From NCBI RefSeq assembly GCF_009649745.1, contig NZ_WJNG01000005.1, positions 248,001 to 312,000 of the forward strand: 64,000 nt of DNA. The letters run 5' to 3'. Below, in pieces: positions 20,984-30,911 of the stretch (within the stretch, counting starts at the first letter, position 1; each line of letters opens with the position of its first letter). The position numbers and the translations under genes were made by a program. Below the pieces are notes generated by a model that saw only the letters and a list, made by a program, of their open reading frames with translations, was not told where the DNA came from and did not search any database. The DNA is from Aquibacillus halophilus (GTDB lineage Bacteria; Bacillota; Bacilli; Bacillales; Amphibacillaceae).

Positions 20984-21217
20984 CTATTGTTTTTGTTGGT
21001 ATTGATATTCATCCTTAATTTCATTGCGAAGGTCACGTATCGACTCTTCTCTTCGTGCATTTTTTTCTTTGATTCTTTCCTTTTCTTGACCCGATGCAAA
21101 TTTCATTGTCTCATGTGAAGCTTCTATATTTTGAATAGTATCTTGGACCATATGCTGTAATTTTTCAACATTATCTTCTCGATTATCTGGATTTGGCTTT
21201 GTATTATGATGGCTCAT
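20984..21217 (-). CDS. tlp: Small acid-soluble spore protein Tlp
   Basis: A 77-residue hydrophilic, helix-rich protein of the Tlp family: PNPDNREDNVEKLQHMVQ at the start and a charged Lys/Arg/Glu tail. Tlp is a minor spore-core protein made in the forespore under sigma-G in B. subtilis. It lies 11 nt after sspN. An AGGAGG site that begins at the sspN stop serves it, so the two form the known sspN-tlp operon. Confidence 0.9.
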   Translation of the reverse strand: MSHHNTKPNPDNREDNVEKLQHMVQDTIQNIEASHETMKFASGQEKERIKEKNARREESIRDLRNEIKDEYQYQQKQ

Positions 21218-21228
21218 ATGGCCGCCTC

Positions 21229-21372
21229 CTATTTCCCTTTAGTTTGAATTACTTGAGGTTTTTCGTCCCCTTGCATCTGCATCTTTTTACCTTTATTTCC
21301 ACCGGCTTCAAGTGGTTGGGTTCCAAGATGACTTGGTCTAAAATGCTTTGAATCTTTTTTAGGATTTCCCAT
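21229..21372 (-). CDS. sspN: Small acid-soluble spore protein N
   Basis: A 47-residue basic, Gly/Lys/Gln-rich protein. It matches SspN by the opening [20 protein letters not shown], the central GGNKGKK and the closing [16 protein letters not shown] sits upstream of ATG 21372. It is the first gene of sspN-tlp, and like other minor SASPs it should be loaded into the developing spore core. I could not find a convincing sigma-G promoter upstream. Confidence 0.9.
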   Translation of the reverse strand: MGNPKKDSKHFRPSHLGTQPLEAGGNKGKKMQMQGDEKPQVIQTKGK

Positions 21373-21486
21373 CTTGTAGCATCTCCCTTTCATTGAGTGT
21401 CAGTAATATTATTTACGTCCTAAGGTAAACTTACTCATGTATTTCAAATAGTAATACTTAACATTCTGATACAAAATGGGTACACA

Positions 21487-21520
21487 AAAAAGATGACTAC
21501 TGTAATAATAGTCATCTTTT
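21487..21520 (-). terminator. Intrinsic terminator of the fbpB-like gene
   Basis: AAAAGATGACTA pairs with TAGTCATCTTTT; on the minus strand the run TTTTTTGTG follows. Confidence 0.8.
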
Positions 21521-21523
21521 CCT

Positions 21524-21664
21524 CTAAGCATCTCTTTTAAATGAATCAGTTAATCTTTTTTCGATTTTTTCATCAATTGCATTTAATAAATTTCTATCCT
21601 CGAGTATTTGTTGCTTATTTTGTTGGACTAGCTCTTCAAAATTCGGCTTTTTTCTTAATGAAAT
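21524..21664 (-). CDS. FbpB-like small basic protein, probable ATT (AUU) start
   Basis: A 46-residue protein with the FbpB-family pattern: basic N-terminus LRKKP, then NFEELVQQNKQQILED and the charged helix IDEKIEKRL. FbpB proteins are Fur-regulated partners of iron-sparing responses in B. subtilis; the role here is inferred from family only. The best ribosome-binding site, AAAGGAG, is 9 nt upstream of an ATT codon at 21664, and no ATG, GTG or TTG is near. An upstream in-frame ATG at 21697 would add 11 residues (57 aa) but has no ribosome-binding site. The gene lies between yneN and sspN. Confidence 0.65.
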   Translation of the reverse strand: MSLRKKPNFEELVQQNKQQILEDRNLLNAIDEKIEKRLTDSFKRDA

Positions 21665-21697
21665 GGTAACCCTCTCCTTTAGTTTAAGGATTACCAT
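21662..21697 (-). promoter_or_regulatory. Hairpin that holds the ribosome-binding site of the fbpB-like gene
   Basis: On the minus strand ATGGTAATCC pairs with GGTTACCAT (one bulge). The loop carries AAAGGAG, and the 3' arm leads into the candidate ATT start. The fold could control access to this start. Confidence 0.45.
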
Positions 21698-21718
21698 TTT
21701 TCAGAAAAATATAAGTCA

Positions 21719-22330
21719 TCAATTAATTTTATTCATCATTTCTTCCATATACTTAAACGTCATTGGACCCATCATCTTTTCTGCCTGTATGATACCATCT
21801 GTACCTATAAAATATGTTGTCGGTATCGTTAAAACACTGTATTGATCAACGACAACAGCTAAATCCGGATCAATAAGAGTTAAAAAAGAAAAATTTCCTT
21901 CTTCAATAAAATTTCTAACAGCAGTTATATTTGTTTCTGTCCCGGTTGCATTAACTGCAATGATCTCAACTTCATCACCATATTCGTTATAAAACTCTTC
22001 CATATCCGGCATTTCTACTCGACATGGTCCACACCAAGTAGCCCAAAAATTCAAAAAAACTTTTTTGCCTTGATAATCAGATAGTGATACCTTTTCCCCA
22101 TCTAAAGTCTCTAATGTAAAATCCGGTGCCTTATCACCAATTTTTAGACCTTGTGGTGCCTGCGGTGAAACCATTACTGTGCCATCGACTGAAGAATCGC
22201 CAGACACATCAATTTCATTGTTTGACGCACTTTGCTGCGGATTATTTTGAACCGAAATGTTATATATAAATATACCTATAAGAGTTAACAGTAATAGTGC
22301 AGCTGAAATTGTTTTAAACAAACCGTTCAC
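21719..22330 (-). CDS. yneN: Membrane-anchored thioredoxin-like protein YneN (ResA/TlpA type)
   Basis: A 203-residue thiol-disulfide oxidoreductase. Residues 6-26 form an N-terminal membrane anchor; a low-complexity linker follows, then a thioredoxin fold (about 65-200) with the redox motif WCGPC in NFWATWCGPCRVEMP. A cis-Pro is present in LTIPTTYF. It probably acts on the outer face of the membrane, reducing or oxidising secreted proteins, in the manner of ResA. It lies immediately downstream of acnA, as in B. subtilis, but is separated by a terminator. Confidence 0.87.
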   Translation of the reverse strand: MNGLFKTISAALLLLTLIGIFIYNISVQNNPQQSASNNEIDVSGDSSVDGTVMVSPQAPQGLKIGDKAPDFTLETLDGEKVSLSDYQGKKVFLNFWATWCGPCRVEMPDMEEFYNEYGDEVEIIAVNATGTETNITAVRNFIEEGNFSFLTLIDPDLAVVVDQYSVLTIPTTYFIGTDGIIQAEKMMGPMTFKYMEEMMNKIN

Positions 22331-22438
22331 TCCCTTAAATTGATGAATGACATTTGTTGTCTCTCTATTTACATCTTGATTTATTCCACTTCTAAATCAT
22401 ATGATTTTTTTTATGGATTGTAAAGAAATCCATAAAAA

Positions 22439-22465
22439 AAAGGTAGCTTGTTTTAAGCTACCTTT
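22439..22465 (-). terminator. Intrinsic terminator of acnA
   Basis: AAAGGTAGCTT pairs perfectly with AAGCTACCTTT; on the minus strand a run of T8 follows. Confidence 0.88.
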
Positions 22466-22475
22466 AGTGATCTAA

Positions 22476-25181
<2,706 letters not shown>

Positions 25182-25329
25182 ATAAAATTACCCCCTTAGA
25201 ATTCGGATTGGCTCCCCAATCTCTCCATTCCCTTGTTAAAACTTTAAGTTTTATATTTCTGCACTTACTTATTTTAAATGAAATCGGTTTATAAGTAAAA
25301 CAATTAGCCGAAAATTCCAATCAAATATA

Positions 25330-25353
25330 GCCCTTTAACTTAAGTAAAGGGCA
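25330..25353 (-). terminator. Stem-loop after the 82-aa gene
   Basis: GCCCTTTA pairs with TAAAGGGC around a 7-nt loop. The T-tail is weak. Confidence 0.5.
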
Positions 25354-25362
25354 TTGGTGGAA

Positions 25363-25611
25363 TTAGTTTTGGTTTTTATTTATTTTTTCGATGATTTTTC
25401 CAATTGTCTGTTTATATTCAAATAACTGATTTGATTGAGATTCACTTGCACTTTCTAATGCATTATCGATTTGCATATACGTTTCATTAAACTCATTACT
25501 CAAATGTGATAGCTCAGAACCATATTCATTATTTCCGATTGAATTGCTCACAAAGTTTGTATCAATAGAATTGTCTCTGTTAGCAAGTCCCATATTTTTT
25601 TGATAATCCAT
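25363..25611 (-). CDS. Uncharacterised 82-aa hydrophilic protein
   Basis: An 82-residue protein rich in Ser, Asn, Gln and Glu, without membrane segment or Cys. The sequence pattern after residue 35 (LSNEFNETYMQIDNALESA) suggests two amphipathic helices. GGGGTG precedes ATG 25611. It lies where B. subtilis has sspO and cotM, between acnA and sspP, so a spore-related role is possible but only by position. I do not recognise the family. Confidence 0.65.
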   Translation of the reverse strand: MDYQKNMGLANRDNSIDTNFVSNSIGNNEYGSELSHLSNEFNETYMQIDNALESASESQSNQLFEYKQTIGKIIEKINKNQN

Positions 25612-25660
25612 GACTTCACCCCTTTCATGAATAGCTTCTGCCGTCTAGATATATCCATAC

Positions 25661-25690
25661 TGTATAAAAGGATTCTTCATAGACATATTA
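25661..25690 (+). promoter_or_regulatory. Sigma-G-type forespore promoter of sspP
   Basis: TGTATA (25661-25666), 17 bp, then CATATTA (25684-25690). This is close to the sigma-G consensus TGNATA / CATACTA. It lies 21 bp before the sspP start. Confidence 0.6.
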
Positions 25691-25711
25691 AATGGTAAAG
25701 GAGGGTTATAT

Positions 25712-25834
25712 TTGTCAGAAAATAAACAGAACAAAAATAAAAAACAACAACCGAATGAACCTTTGAGTGGATCTAAAAAAGTTAAAAACCACAACCACAG
25801 TAGACAGAAAAAAGGTGCTTCACACGATATGTAA
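25712..25834 (+). CDS. sspP: Small acid-soluble spore protein P
   Basis: A 40-residue basic protein with TTG start behind AAAGGAGGG. It matches SspP by NEPLSGSKKVKNHNHSRQK and the terminal SHDM. SspP is a minor spore-core protein in B. subtilis, where it is encoded next to sspO. No sspO is present here. A sigma-G-like promoter directly precedes it, and a perfect palindromic terminator follows. Confidence 0.88.
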   Translation: MSENKQNKNKKQQPNEPLSGSKKVKNHNHSRQKKGASHDM

Positions 25835-25840
25835 AACAAA

Positions 25841-25870
25841 AAAGTACTTCCATTTAAATGGAAGTACTTT
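25841..25870. terminator. Bidirectional terminator sspP / histidine kinase
   Basis: A 30-bp perfect palindrome (15-bp arms) that also contains part of the kinase stop codon. A run of T6 follows on the minus strand. Confidence 0.85.
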
Positions 25871-27008
25871 AGATGCTGTTTTGATGTAAGGGAAGGGTAA
25901 TTTGGAAAGTGCTGCCTTTCTCTATGTTCTGGAAAATATCGATTGTTCCGTTATGATTTTCGATAATCTTTTCAGAAATCATTAATCCTAGACCGGTTCC
26001 ATCTTTTTTAGTTGTAAAAAAAGGTTCCTTCAATTTATGTAATATATGTTGGGGAATTCCTGGTCCCTCATCAATGATAGAAATGGCACATTGATGTTTA
26101 TTTGATTCTACAACAATATGTATTTCCCCACCTTCAGTCATTTCTTCCACTGCATTTTTAATTAGATTGATTAAAACTTGTTTTATTTGTGTTTTATCAC
26201 AAAAAATAGATACATCTTCTTCTAACTCTAAAATGATTTTCACATCAAAAAGCTTGGCTTGGGAACTTAACAATGTAACAACATCACTCAGCATCTCAGA
26301 TAATCTCTCAAAATTTCTATTATCGGTCATGGGTTTAGAAATAAAAAGTAATTCAGAAGTTATTGAATTGATCTTCTCTATTTCATCTATCATGATTTTG
26401 TAATATTCATCTTTCTTTTCGATACCAGCCTGTAATAGCTGAACAAAACCTTTTAATGATGTTAAAGGATTTCTTATTTCATGTGCTACCCCAGCAGCTA
26501 ATTGCCCAGCTACAGACATTTTTTCGGATCGAATCATCATTTCCTCTGCTTCTTTCTTATCCGTAATATCTTTGGCAATAGCTATAATCTGTCGGTTACC
26601 ATGTTTATCGTTTATGATTGAAAGTATAGATTCTACCCAAATATATCTTCCATCCTTATTTCTAATACTAATATTGAATTTTTGTGTGTTATTCAGATGC
26701 TTTTGAAATCTAGTAGACAAAAGCTTCTTATCATGGGGGGAAATATAGTCACTAGCTAATTTACCGACTATTTCATCCGGATAATAACCCAGTATCTTAT
26801 CAACAGAACTCGAAATGTATAGAATTTTCCCTTTAAGGTCTGATAGTACAATTATGTCAAATGAATTATCTTCAATCCATTTAAGCATATGTGTAGGAAA
26901 CGTTGCTAACTCTAACTCATTAGCTTGATTTTCCGTTGATATCTGTGTATGAATATCTTTAATTACTTCGTTATTTTTATCCTCTGAATCATTGTAACGA
27001 GAAATCAA
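25869..27008 (-). CDS. PAS-domain sensor histidine kinase (sporulation-kinase type)
   Basis: A 379-residue soluble kinase. One PAS domain spans about 50-160 (FDIIVLSDLKGKILYIS to ITDKKEAEE). Next come the H-box VAHEIRNPL with the phosphoacceptor His, and the HATPase domain with N-box NLIKNAVEEM, G1 DEGPGIP and G2 GTGLGLMIS. The layout resembles the orphan phosphorelay kinases KinA-KinE, which feed Spo0F. No response regulator is next to it, which supports an orphan. The start at TTG 27008 has a run of seven G upstream; an ATG at 27035 would add nine residues but has no site. Confidence 0.82.
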   Translation of the reverse strand: MISRYNDSEDKNNEVIKDIHTQISTENQANELELATFPTHMLKWIEDNSFDIIVLSDLKGKILYISSSVDKILGYYPDEIVGKLASDYISPHDKKLLSTRFQKHLNNTQKFNISIRNKDGRYIWVESILSIINDKHGNRQIIAIAKDITDKKEAEEMMIRSEKMSVAGQLAAGVAHEIRNPLTSLKGFVQLLQAGIEKKDEYYKIMIDEIEKINSITSELLFISKPMTDNRNFERLSEMLSDVVTLLSSQAKLFDVKIILELEEDVSIFCDKTQIKQVLINLIKNAVEEMTEGGEIHIVVESNKHQCAISIIDEGPGIPQHILHKLKEPFFTTKKDGTGLGLMISEKIIENHNGTIDIFQNIEKGSTFQITLPLHQNSI

Positions 27009-27258
27009 TCTATTCCCCCCCGAACTTTTGACCAATCAATAATCTATTCTTGTAATTTAAACTTCTTCCTTTTATAATATCAATGTTATTAAGATACTAT
27101 TATAGCAAAACTACTTAAATACAATATAATGTGGAAATCATGGTGAATTGTAGAGAAAGTTTAAAATAGTAGCAATATTAGTAATGTTACTATAAAAACA
27201 ACAAAAATAAAACTTTATTATTATTTAATTACAATATCAGACGAAAATAGGTGGTAAA

Positions 27259-27690
27259 ATGTCAACAGGTTTTTCAATATTCATCGTCTCTTGGACTTTT
27301 ATACTAGTCGGTTTGCTTTCAATTGGTGGTTTCTTTATGTTTCGGAAATTTTTAAAAAAATTACCGAAAGAGGACGGTAGATCAACCCTTGACTGGGAAG
27401 AATATTACGTTAATAAGACTAAACACATGTGGGGCGTTAATGAAAAAAAGTTGCTAGAAGAACTTATATCACCAGTTCCTGAACTTTTTAGAGATATCGC
27501 TAGGCAAAAGATTGCCAGTAAAATTGGTGAAATCGCGATCCAAAAGAATAGAAAGGCGATTTCACAAGACATATTAATTGAGGGTTACATAATAGCAACC
27601 CCTAAAAGAGACCATAAATTTCTAAGAAAAAAACTAGATGAGAAAAAGATTGATGTAACCCCATACCTAGCTCTGTTTAACGAAAATTAG
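27259..27690 (+). CDS. yneK: YneK family protein (DUF2621)
   Basis: A 143-residue protein with an N-terminal membrane helix (residues 4-28), then a soluble domain containing GRSTLDWEEYYVNKTKHMW and ARQKIASKIGEIA. I recognise the YneK/DUF2621 family, and its position near yneI and ccdC agrees. Function is unknown. AGGTGG lies upstream of ATG 27259. Convergent with ccdC. Confidence 0.82.
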   Translation: MSTGFSIFIVSWTFILVGLLSIGGFFMFRKFLKKLPKEDGRSTLDWEEYYVNKTKHMWGVNEKKLLEELISPVPELFRDIARQKIASKIGEIAIQKNRKAISQDILIEGYIIATPKRDHKFLRKKLDEKKIDVTPYLALFNEN

Positions 27691-27704
27691 GGCATGAAAA
27701 AAAA

Positions 27705-27750
27705 GTATGTTCAAAGTACTGTTTTTACAGGACTTTGTTCATGCTTTTTT
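27705..27750. terminator. Bidirectional terminator yneK / ccdC
   Basis: Long imperfect stem (17-bp arms with mismatches) with poly-A before and poly-T after, between convergent genes. It overlaps the ccdC stop. Confidence 0.75.
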
Positions 27751-28212
27751 TACTAGTGCATTTTTTATTTTATTAAATTTTAGTAGCATAGCAATCCTCC
27801 AAGAAACAATCATGCCAAGAGCTAGTAAAAAAAACATACCACTCGTTTCACCAAAAGAAATGGATTGGCTAACTACTAGTTTTATGATTATTCTTAAAGC
27901 TAGCAGTCCAAATAGAATAACTACAAAAAGTTTTGAAGGTATTAAGTAAATTTGGCCGCTTCTTGATTCAAAATTTGAAGTTTTTATCAAAAATAACGAT
28001 AATATTACACCCACAACTAAAGCCTCTAATACTTGTTGAAAGGAAACCTGAAAAACAGGAAACATAAACATCAATGCCCCTGTACTCATGAACAACGGCG
28101 GTAATATTATTTTTGTTGCGGTTGCCGGTTTTTTAGATGCCTTTAAACGAATAAATACCATTATTACTGCCATTACTAATCCAACAACAGTAGTGGCTAC
28201 TAGCCAGAACAT
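27739..28212 (-). CDS. ccdC: CcdC family membrane protein
   Basis: A 157-residue protein with about five transmembrane helices, recognised as CcdC/YneJ from position (last in the ccdA-yneI-ccdC cluster) and sequence (LFMSTGALMFMFPVF, KLFVVILFGLLALRI). In B. subtilis ccdC is a companion of ccdA but is not essential for cytochrome c. The exact activity is unknown. It lies 26 nt after yneI and ends in a terminator. Confidence 0.85.
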   Translation of the reverse strand: MFWLVATTVVGLVMAVIMVFIRLKASKKPATATKIILPPLFMSTGALMFMFPVFQVSFQQVLEALVVGVILSLFLIKTSNFESRSGQIYLIPSKLFVVILFGLLALRIIIKLVVSQSISFGETSGMFFLLALGMIVSWRIAMLLKFNKIKNALVKKA

Positions 28213-28238
28213 AAGATCAACTCTTTCTATATTTACCG

Positions 28239-28598
28239 CTATTCAAGAATACGATTAATCGCATCAAGGACACGATTTTCCTCAAAAGGTTTGACTAAAA
28301 AATCCTTAGCGCCAATTTCAATTGCTTCGACTACTAGTTTTTGCTGACCCATAGCTGAACACATAATAATTTTTGCATTCGGGTCAATCGAGATTATCTC
28401 TTTCACCGCATCAATACCATTTAACTCTGGCATAGTGATATCCATTGTAACAAGATCAGGTTCTAAATTTTTATACATTTCAACTGCTCGCTTTCCATCT
28501 TCTGCTTCCCCCACAATTTTATGATTTCCTTTTAGTAACATATTAGATAAAGTTACCCTCATAAATTTTGCATCATCCACTATTAGTATATTAGCCAA
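28239..28598 (-). CDS. yneI: Single-domain response regulator YneI (CcdB)
   Basis: A 119-residue CheY-like receiver domain with no output domain. The acidic pocket (VDDAKFMR), the phosphoacceptor Asp in LVTMDITMP, the conserved Ser in IMCSAMG and the Lys in FLVKPF are all present. It starts with TTG behind a GGGGG site. The usual context is ccdA-yneI-ccdC, though a role in cytochrome c maturation is not established. The orphan kinase nearby (25.9-27.0 kb) is a tempting partner, but that is only proximity. Confidence 0.88.
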   Translation of the reverse strand: MANILIVDDAKFMRVTLSNMLLKGNHKIVGEAEDGKRAVEMYKNLEPDLVTMDITMPELNGIDAVKEIISIDPNAKIIMCSAMGQQKLVVEAIEIGAKDFLVKPFEENRVLDAINRILE

Positions 28599-28624
28599 AT
28601 GTATTACCCCCTTGATATAAAAAC

Positions 28625-29050
28625 CTATCGATCACTTGCAATAGACAAGATAATAGTCATAGTAACACCAATAACAGTTAAGTACACACCTAAATCAAAT
28701 AGCAAAGCTGTGGCTAATTCTTTTTCACCTAGTACAGGTAAATGAAAATACTCAAAGGTTTGACTTAGAAATGGTTCTCCAAAAACAAATGAACCAATAC
28801 TAGTCAATACTGCAATTGCAAGCCCAATAGTGATTAAATTTTGGTAGTTAACAGGAATAATTTTTTTCATTGCTTCGTACCCATATGCCATATACATTAA
28901 TACAATAGCAGCAGCTGTCATTAAACCACCAATAAATCCGCCTCCTGGTGCACTATGACCTGCTAAAAATAAATAGATAGAAAACCCAAACAAAATAAAT
29001 GCTATCAAAATGGTAGTAGTTCTTAAAATTAAATCATTTGCCCTAATCAT
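28625..29050 (-). CDS. Orphan MnhB/MrpB-like Na+/H+ antiporter subunit B domain protein
   Basis: A 141-residue membrane protein with four hydrophobic helices and the diagnostic MnhB segment GHSAPGGGFIGGLMTAAAIVL. MrpB is normally one of six or seven obligatory subunits of the Mrp antiporter. No other subunit is present within this window. It lies 27 nt upstream of yneI and 65 nt downstream of ccdA on the same strand, so it seems inserted into the ccd operon. AAAAGGAG precedes ATG 29050. It could assist another membrane complex or a distant mrp operon. Confidence 0.85.
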   Translation of the reverse strand: MIRANDLILRTTTILIAFILFGFSIYLFLAGHSAPGGGFIGGLMTAAAIVLMYMAYGYEAMKKIIPVNYQNLITIGLAIAVLTSIGSFVFGEPFLSQTFEYFHLPVLGEKELATALLFDLGVYLTVIGVTMTIILSIASDR

Positions 29051-29115
29051 TCGGTAAATCTCCTTTTTAATATATATATAACAATATTATCAATACTGTA
29101 TTATAACCACAAGTT

Positions 29116-29820
29116 TTAAAATCCACTAAAACCAAACCAACTTGCAAGAAATGAGGTAAGCATAGTCATCCAATCAAAAAATAAAGCAATCCCCATAAAT
29201 ATCATGATATAACCACCGATTTTGGTTAGTCTCGGACCATTTTTCTTTATCCAATTTAGTTTCCCTACAAAGAAAGATAGGATTAAGAAAGGAAGAGAAA
29301 ACCCTAAAGAATAAGCAATCATCATAATCATTCCAATATCAGGTGTATTCGCTGCTAATGAAAAAACTGCAGCCAATATTGGTCCGGTACAAGGGGTCCA
29401 GCCCATAGAAAAGGCCATACCGATAAGAAAAGATCCAAAGTAACCCGCAGGTCTGTTCTTAAATTTTAATTTGCGATCTTTCATTAAAAATTCGAATTGG
29501 AAAAAACCAATGATTATTAGACCAAAAAATACAATCAAAATTGCACCCAACTGTCTAATAACGTCTTGCCAGGTAAGTAAAAATTCTGAAATTAACGTTG
29601 TTGAGAATCCAAGTACCATAAATATGCTAGAAAAACCTAACAAAAAAGCAAGAGTATGAAAGACACTCTTTCTATTAAACATTGCGCCTTCTTCTTTTAT
29701 ATCATTAACACTCATCCCAGTAATATAAGAGAGAAATGCTGGATATAACGGTAACACACATGGGGAGATAAAAGACAAAAAACCAGCCCCAAATGCGATA
29801 AAGATGTTTATCTCAGACAT
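29116..29820 (-). CDS. ccdA: Cytochrome c biogenesis protein CcdA
   Basis: A 234-residue polytopic membrane protein of the CcdA/DsbD-beta family. It passes electrons from cytoplasmic thioredoxin to extracytoplasmic thiols needed for cytochrome c maturation. The two redox Cys lie in SFISPCVLPLYPAF (near 21) and GWTPCTGPILAA (near 140), each with the Pro residues typical of the family. AAAGGAG precedes ATG 29820. It heads the ccdA-mnhB-yneI-ccdC gene run. YneN and other thioredoxin-like proteins could be partners. Confidence 0.92.
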   Translation of the reverse strand: MSEINIFIAFGAGFLSFISPCVLPLYPAFLSYITGMSVNDIKEEGAMFNRKSVFHTLAFLLGFSSIFMVLGFSTTLISEFLLTWQDVIRQLGAILIVFFGLIIIGFFQFEFLMKDRKLKFKNRPAGYFGSFLIGMAFSMGWTPCTGPILAAVFSLAANTPDIGMIMMIAYSLGFSLPFLILSFFVGKLNWIKKNGPRLTKIGGYIMIFMGIALFFDWMTMLTSFLASWFGFSGF

Positions 29821-29949
29821 GCTATATCTCCTTTATTTTCGAAGTAATTCTATTTTATCAAATAACAATCAACGAATCCTATTAAAAGATGACAACATAG
29901 TGAAATTTGTATAAACTGTGTTGTCCTGTTGTTTCCTTTATAACATATA

Positions 29950-29979
29950 AATCCCTTGAAACCGTAGGTTCAAGGGATT
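29950..29979 (-). terminator. Terminator after yneF
   Basis: AATCCCTTGAA pairs perfectly with TTCAAGGGATT around an 8-nt loop, followed on the minus strand by TATATGTTAT. Confidence 0.6.
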
Positions 29980-30033
29980 ATATTGCAATGTTCAAAATAA
30001 CTATTTAAATCAATGGTTGTCCACATTTTTAGA

Positions 30034-30252
30034 TTACTTATTTTGGTTGTTCATTGCACGCATCATTTGATTGATCTTTTTCTGCGATGGTTTTTGTCCC
30101 ATCTGCATCATTAGTGTTCGAAGCATTTGTTCATTAATTGGTGGGTTCTTTTTCAAATAGCTCATCATATATCTTCTTGCGATAAAGAATCCAAGTGCGA
30201 CACCAGCAATTAAAGCTAAAATGGCAATTAATACAATCCAAATCGTGCCCAT
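30034..30252 (-). CDS. yneF: YneF family membrane protein
   Basis: A 72-residue UPF0154/YneF protein: one N-terminal membrane helix (residues 4-25, [20 protein letters not shown]), then the signature [23 protein letters not shown] and a basic tail. Function unknown. It is found next to sirA and ccdA in Bacillus. A GGAGG site precedes ATG 30252. Confidence 0.9.
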   Translation of the reverse strand: MGTIWIVLIAILALIAGVALGFFIARRYMMSYLKKNPPINEQMLRTLMMQMGQKPSQKKINQMMRAMNNQNK

Positions 30253-30325
30253 GTCAAGCCTTCCTCCTTCATGTTGTCTCTAATACAGTATAGTAAAACA
30301 CAGAAAATATTACAATAGATTAAAT

Positions 30326-30757
30326 CTAAAGTAATACTTCTTTTTTTACGGGAGTAATCCAACCAGAATTTGTTGTACCCAACTCAATGACAAAAAAACT
30401 TGAACTAATGTTTTTTAATGGTTGAAACACCAATGTATCAACTTCTTCTACTGAATTACTCTCAATAACTAAATTTCTCCGTTTTATGTAGATGTTCAAT
30501 GATTTATCACCTATATTACAATCCATTCTATTACTAGATGCGTTTATATTAATTTGATAGTTATGATATTGCCGTAAATGCTCTAAAAGAGAATTGTATG
30601 AAATAGTATGAGTAATATAATTGAATTGAGAATCTAAATATTTACTAGGAATAGAGTTATTGACATATTCATTTAAAAACCTATATAGAATATCAGGTTT
30701 GTAGAAGTAATTATAATGAAACTCTTCTTTGATCCAAAAAACAGAATATTTATGCAT
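30326..30757 (-). CDS. sirA: Sporulation inhibitor of replication SirA
   Basis: A 143-residue protein that matches SirA/YneE in length and in the sequence pattern KYSVFWIKEEFHYNYFYKPD and FFVIELGTTNSGWITPVK. SirA binds DnaA domain I and blocks new replication rounds in sporulating cells. It lies between tkt and yneF, as in B. subtilis. Its promoter has the features of a Spo0A-activated promoter, which fits the known control. GGGAGGG precedes ATG 30757. Confidence 0.85.
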   Translation of the reverse strand: MHKYSVFWIKEEFHYNYFYKPDILYRFLNEYVNNSIPSKYLDSQFNYITHTISYNSLLEHLRQYHNYQININASSNRMDCNIGDKSLNIYIKRRNLVIESNSVEEVDTLVFQPLKNISSSFFVIELGTTNSGWITPVKKEVLL

Positions 30758-30786
30758 TTATTTGCCCTCCCACTACTTTAGCAAAC

Positions 30787-30820
30787 ATTATACATAAATA
30801 TTTATTATTTTCTTGTCAAA
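30787..30820 (-). promoter_or_regulatory. Spo0A-type promoter of sirA with a 21-bp spacer and 0A-box
   Basis: On the minus strand, TTGACA (30819-30814) and TATAAT (30792-30787) are perfect hexamers with a 21-bp spacer. On the plus strand CTTGTCAAA (30812-30820) matches the 0A-box TTTGTCAAA at 8 of 9 and overlaps the -35. This is the spoIIG/spoIIE-type architecture. Confidence 0.6.
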
Positions 30821-30874
30821 ACCTGTTAAAAATAAGCTAAACTTTTGTCTTATAGTTTATTTTTAGAAAGATGT

Positions 30875-30903
30875 AACCCCTTGGCATTAAAAGCCAAGGG
30901 GTT
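30875..30903 (-). terminator. Terminator of tkt
   Basis: AACCCCTTGGC pairs perfectly with GCCAAGGGGTT around a 7-nt loop. The T-tail is weak. Confidence 0.6.
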
Positions 30904-30911
30904 AATAAAGA

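Noticed and set aside
21680-21700. Possible Fur box upstream of the FbpB-like gene
   Set aside because: TGGTAATCCTTAAAC matches the 7-1-7 consensus in only about 10 of 14 positions and sits in the hairpin stem; too weak to call.
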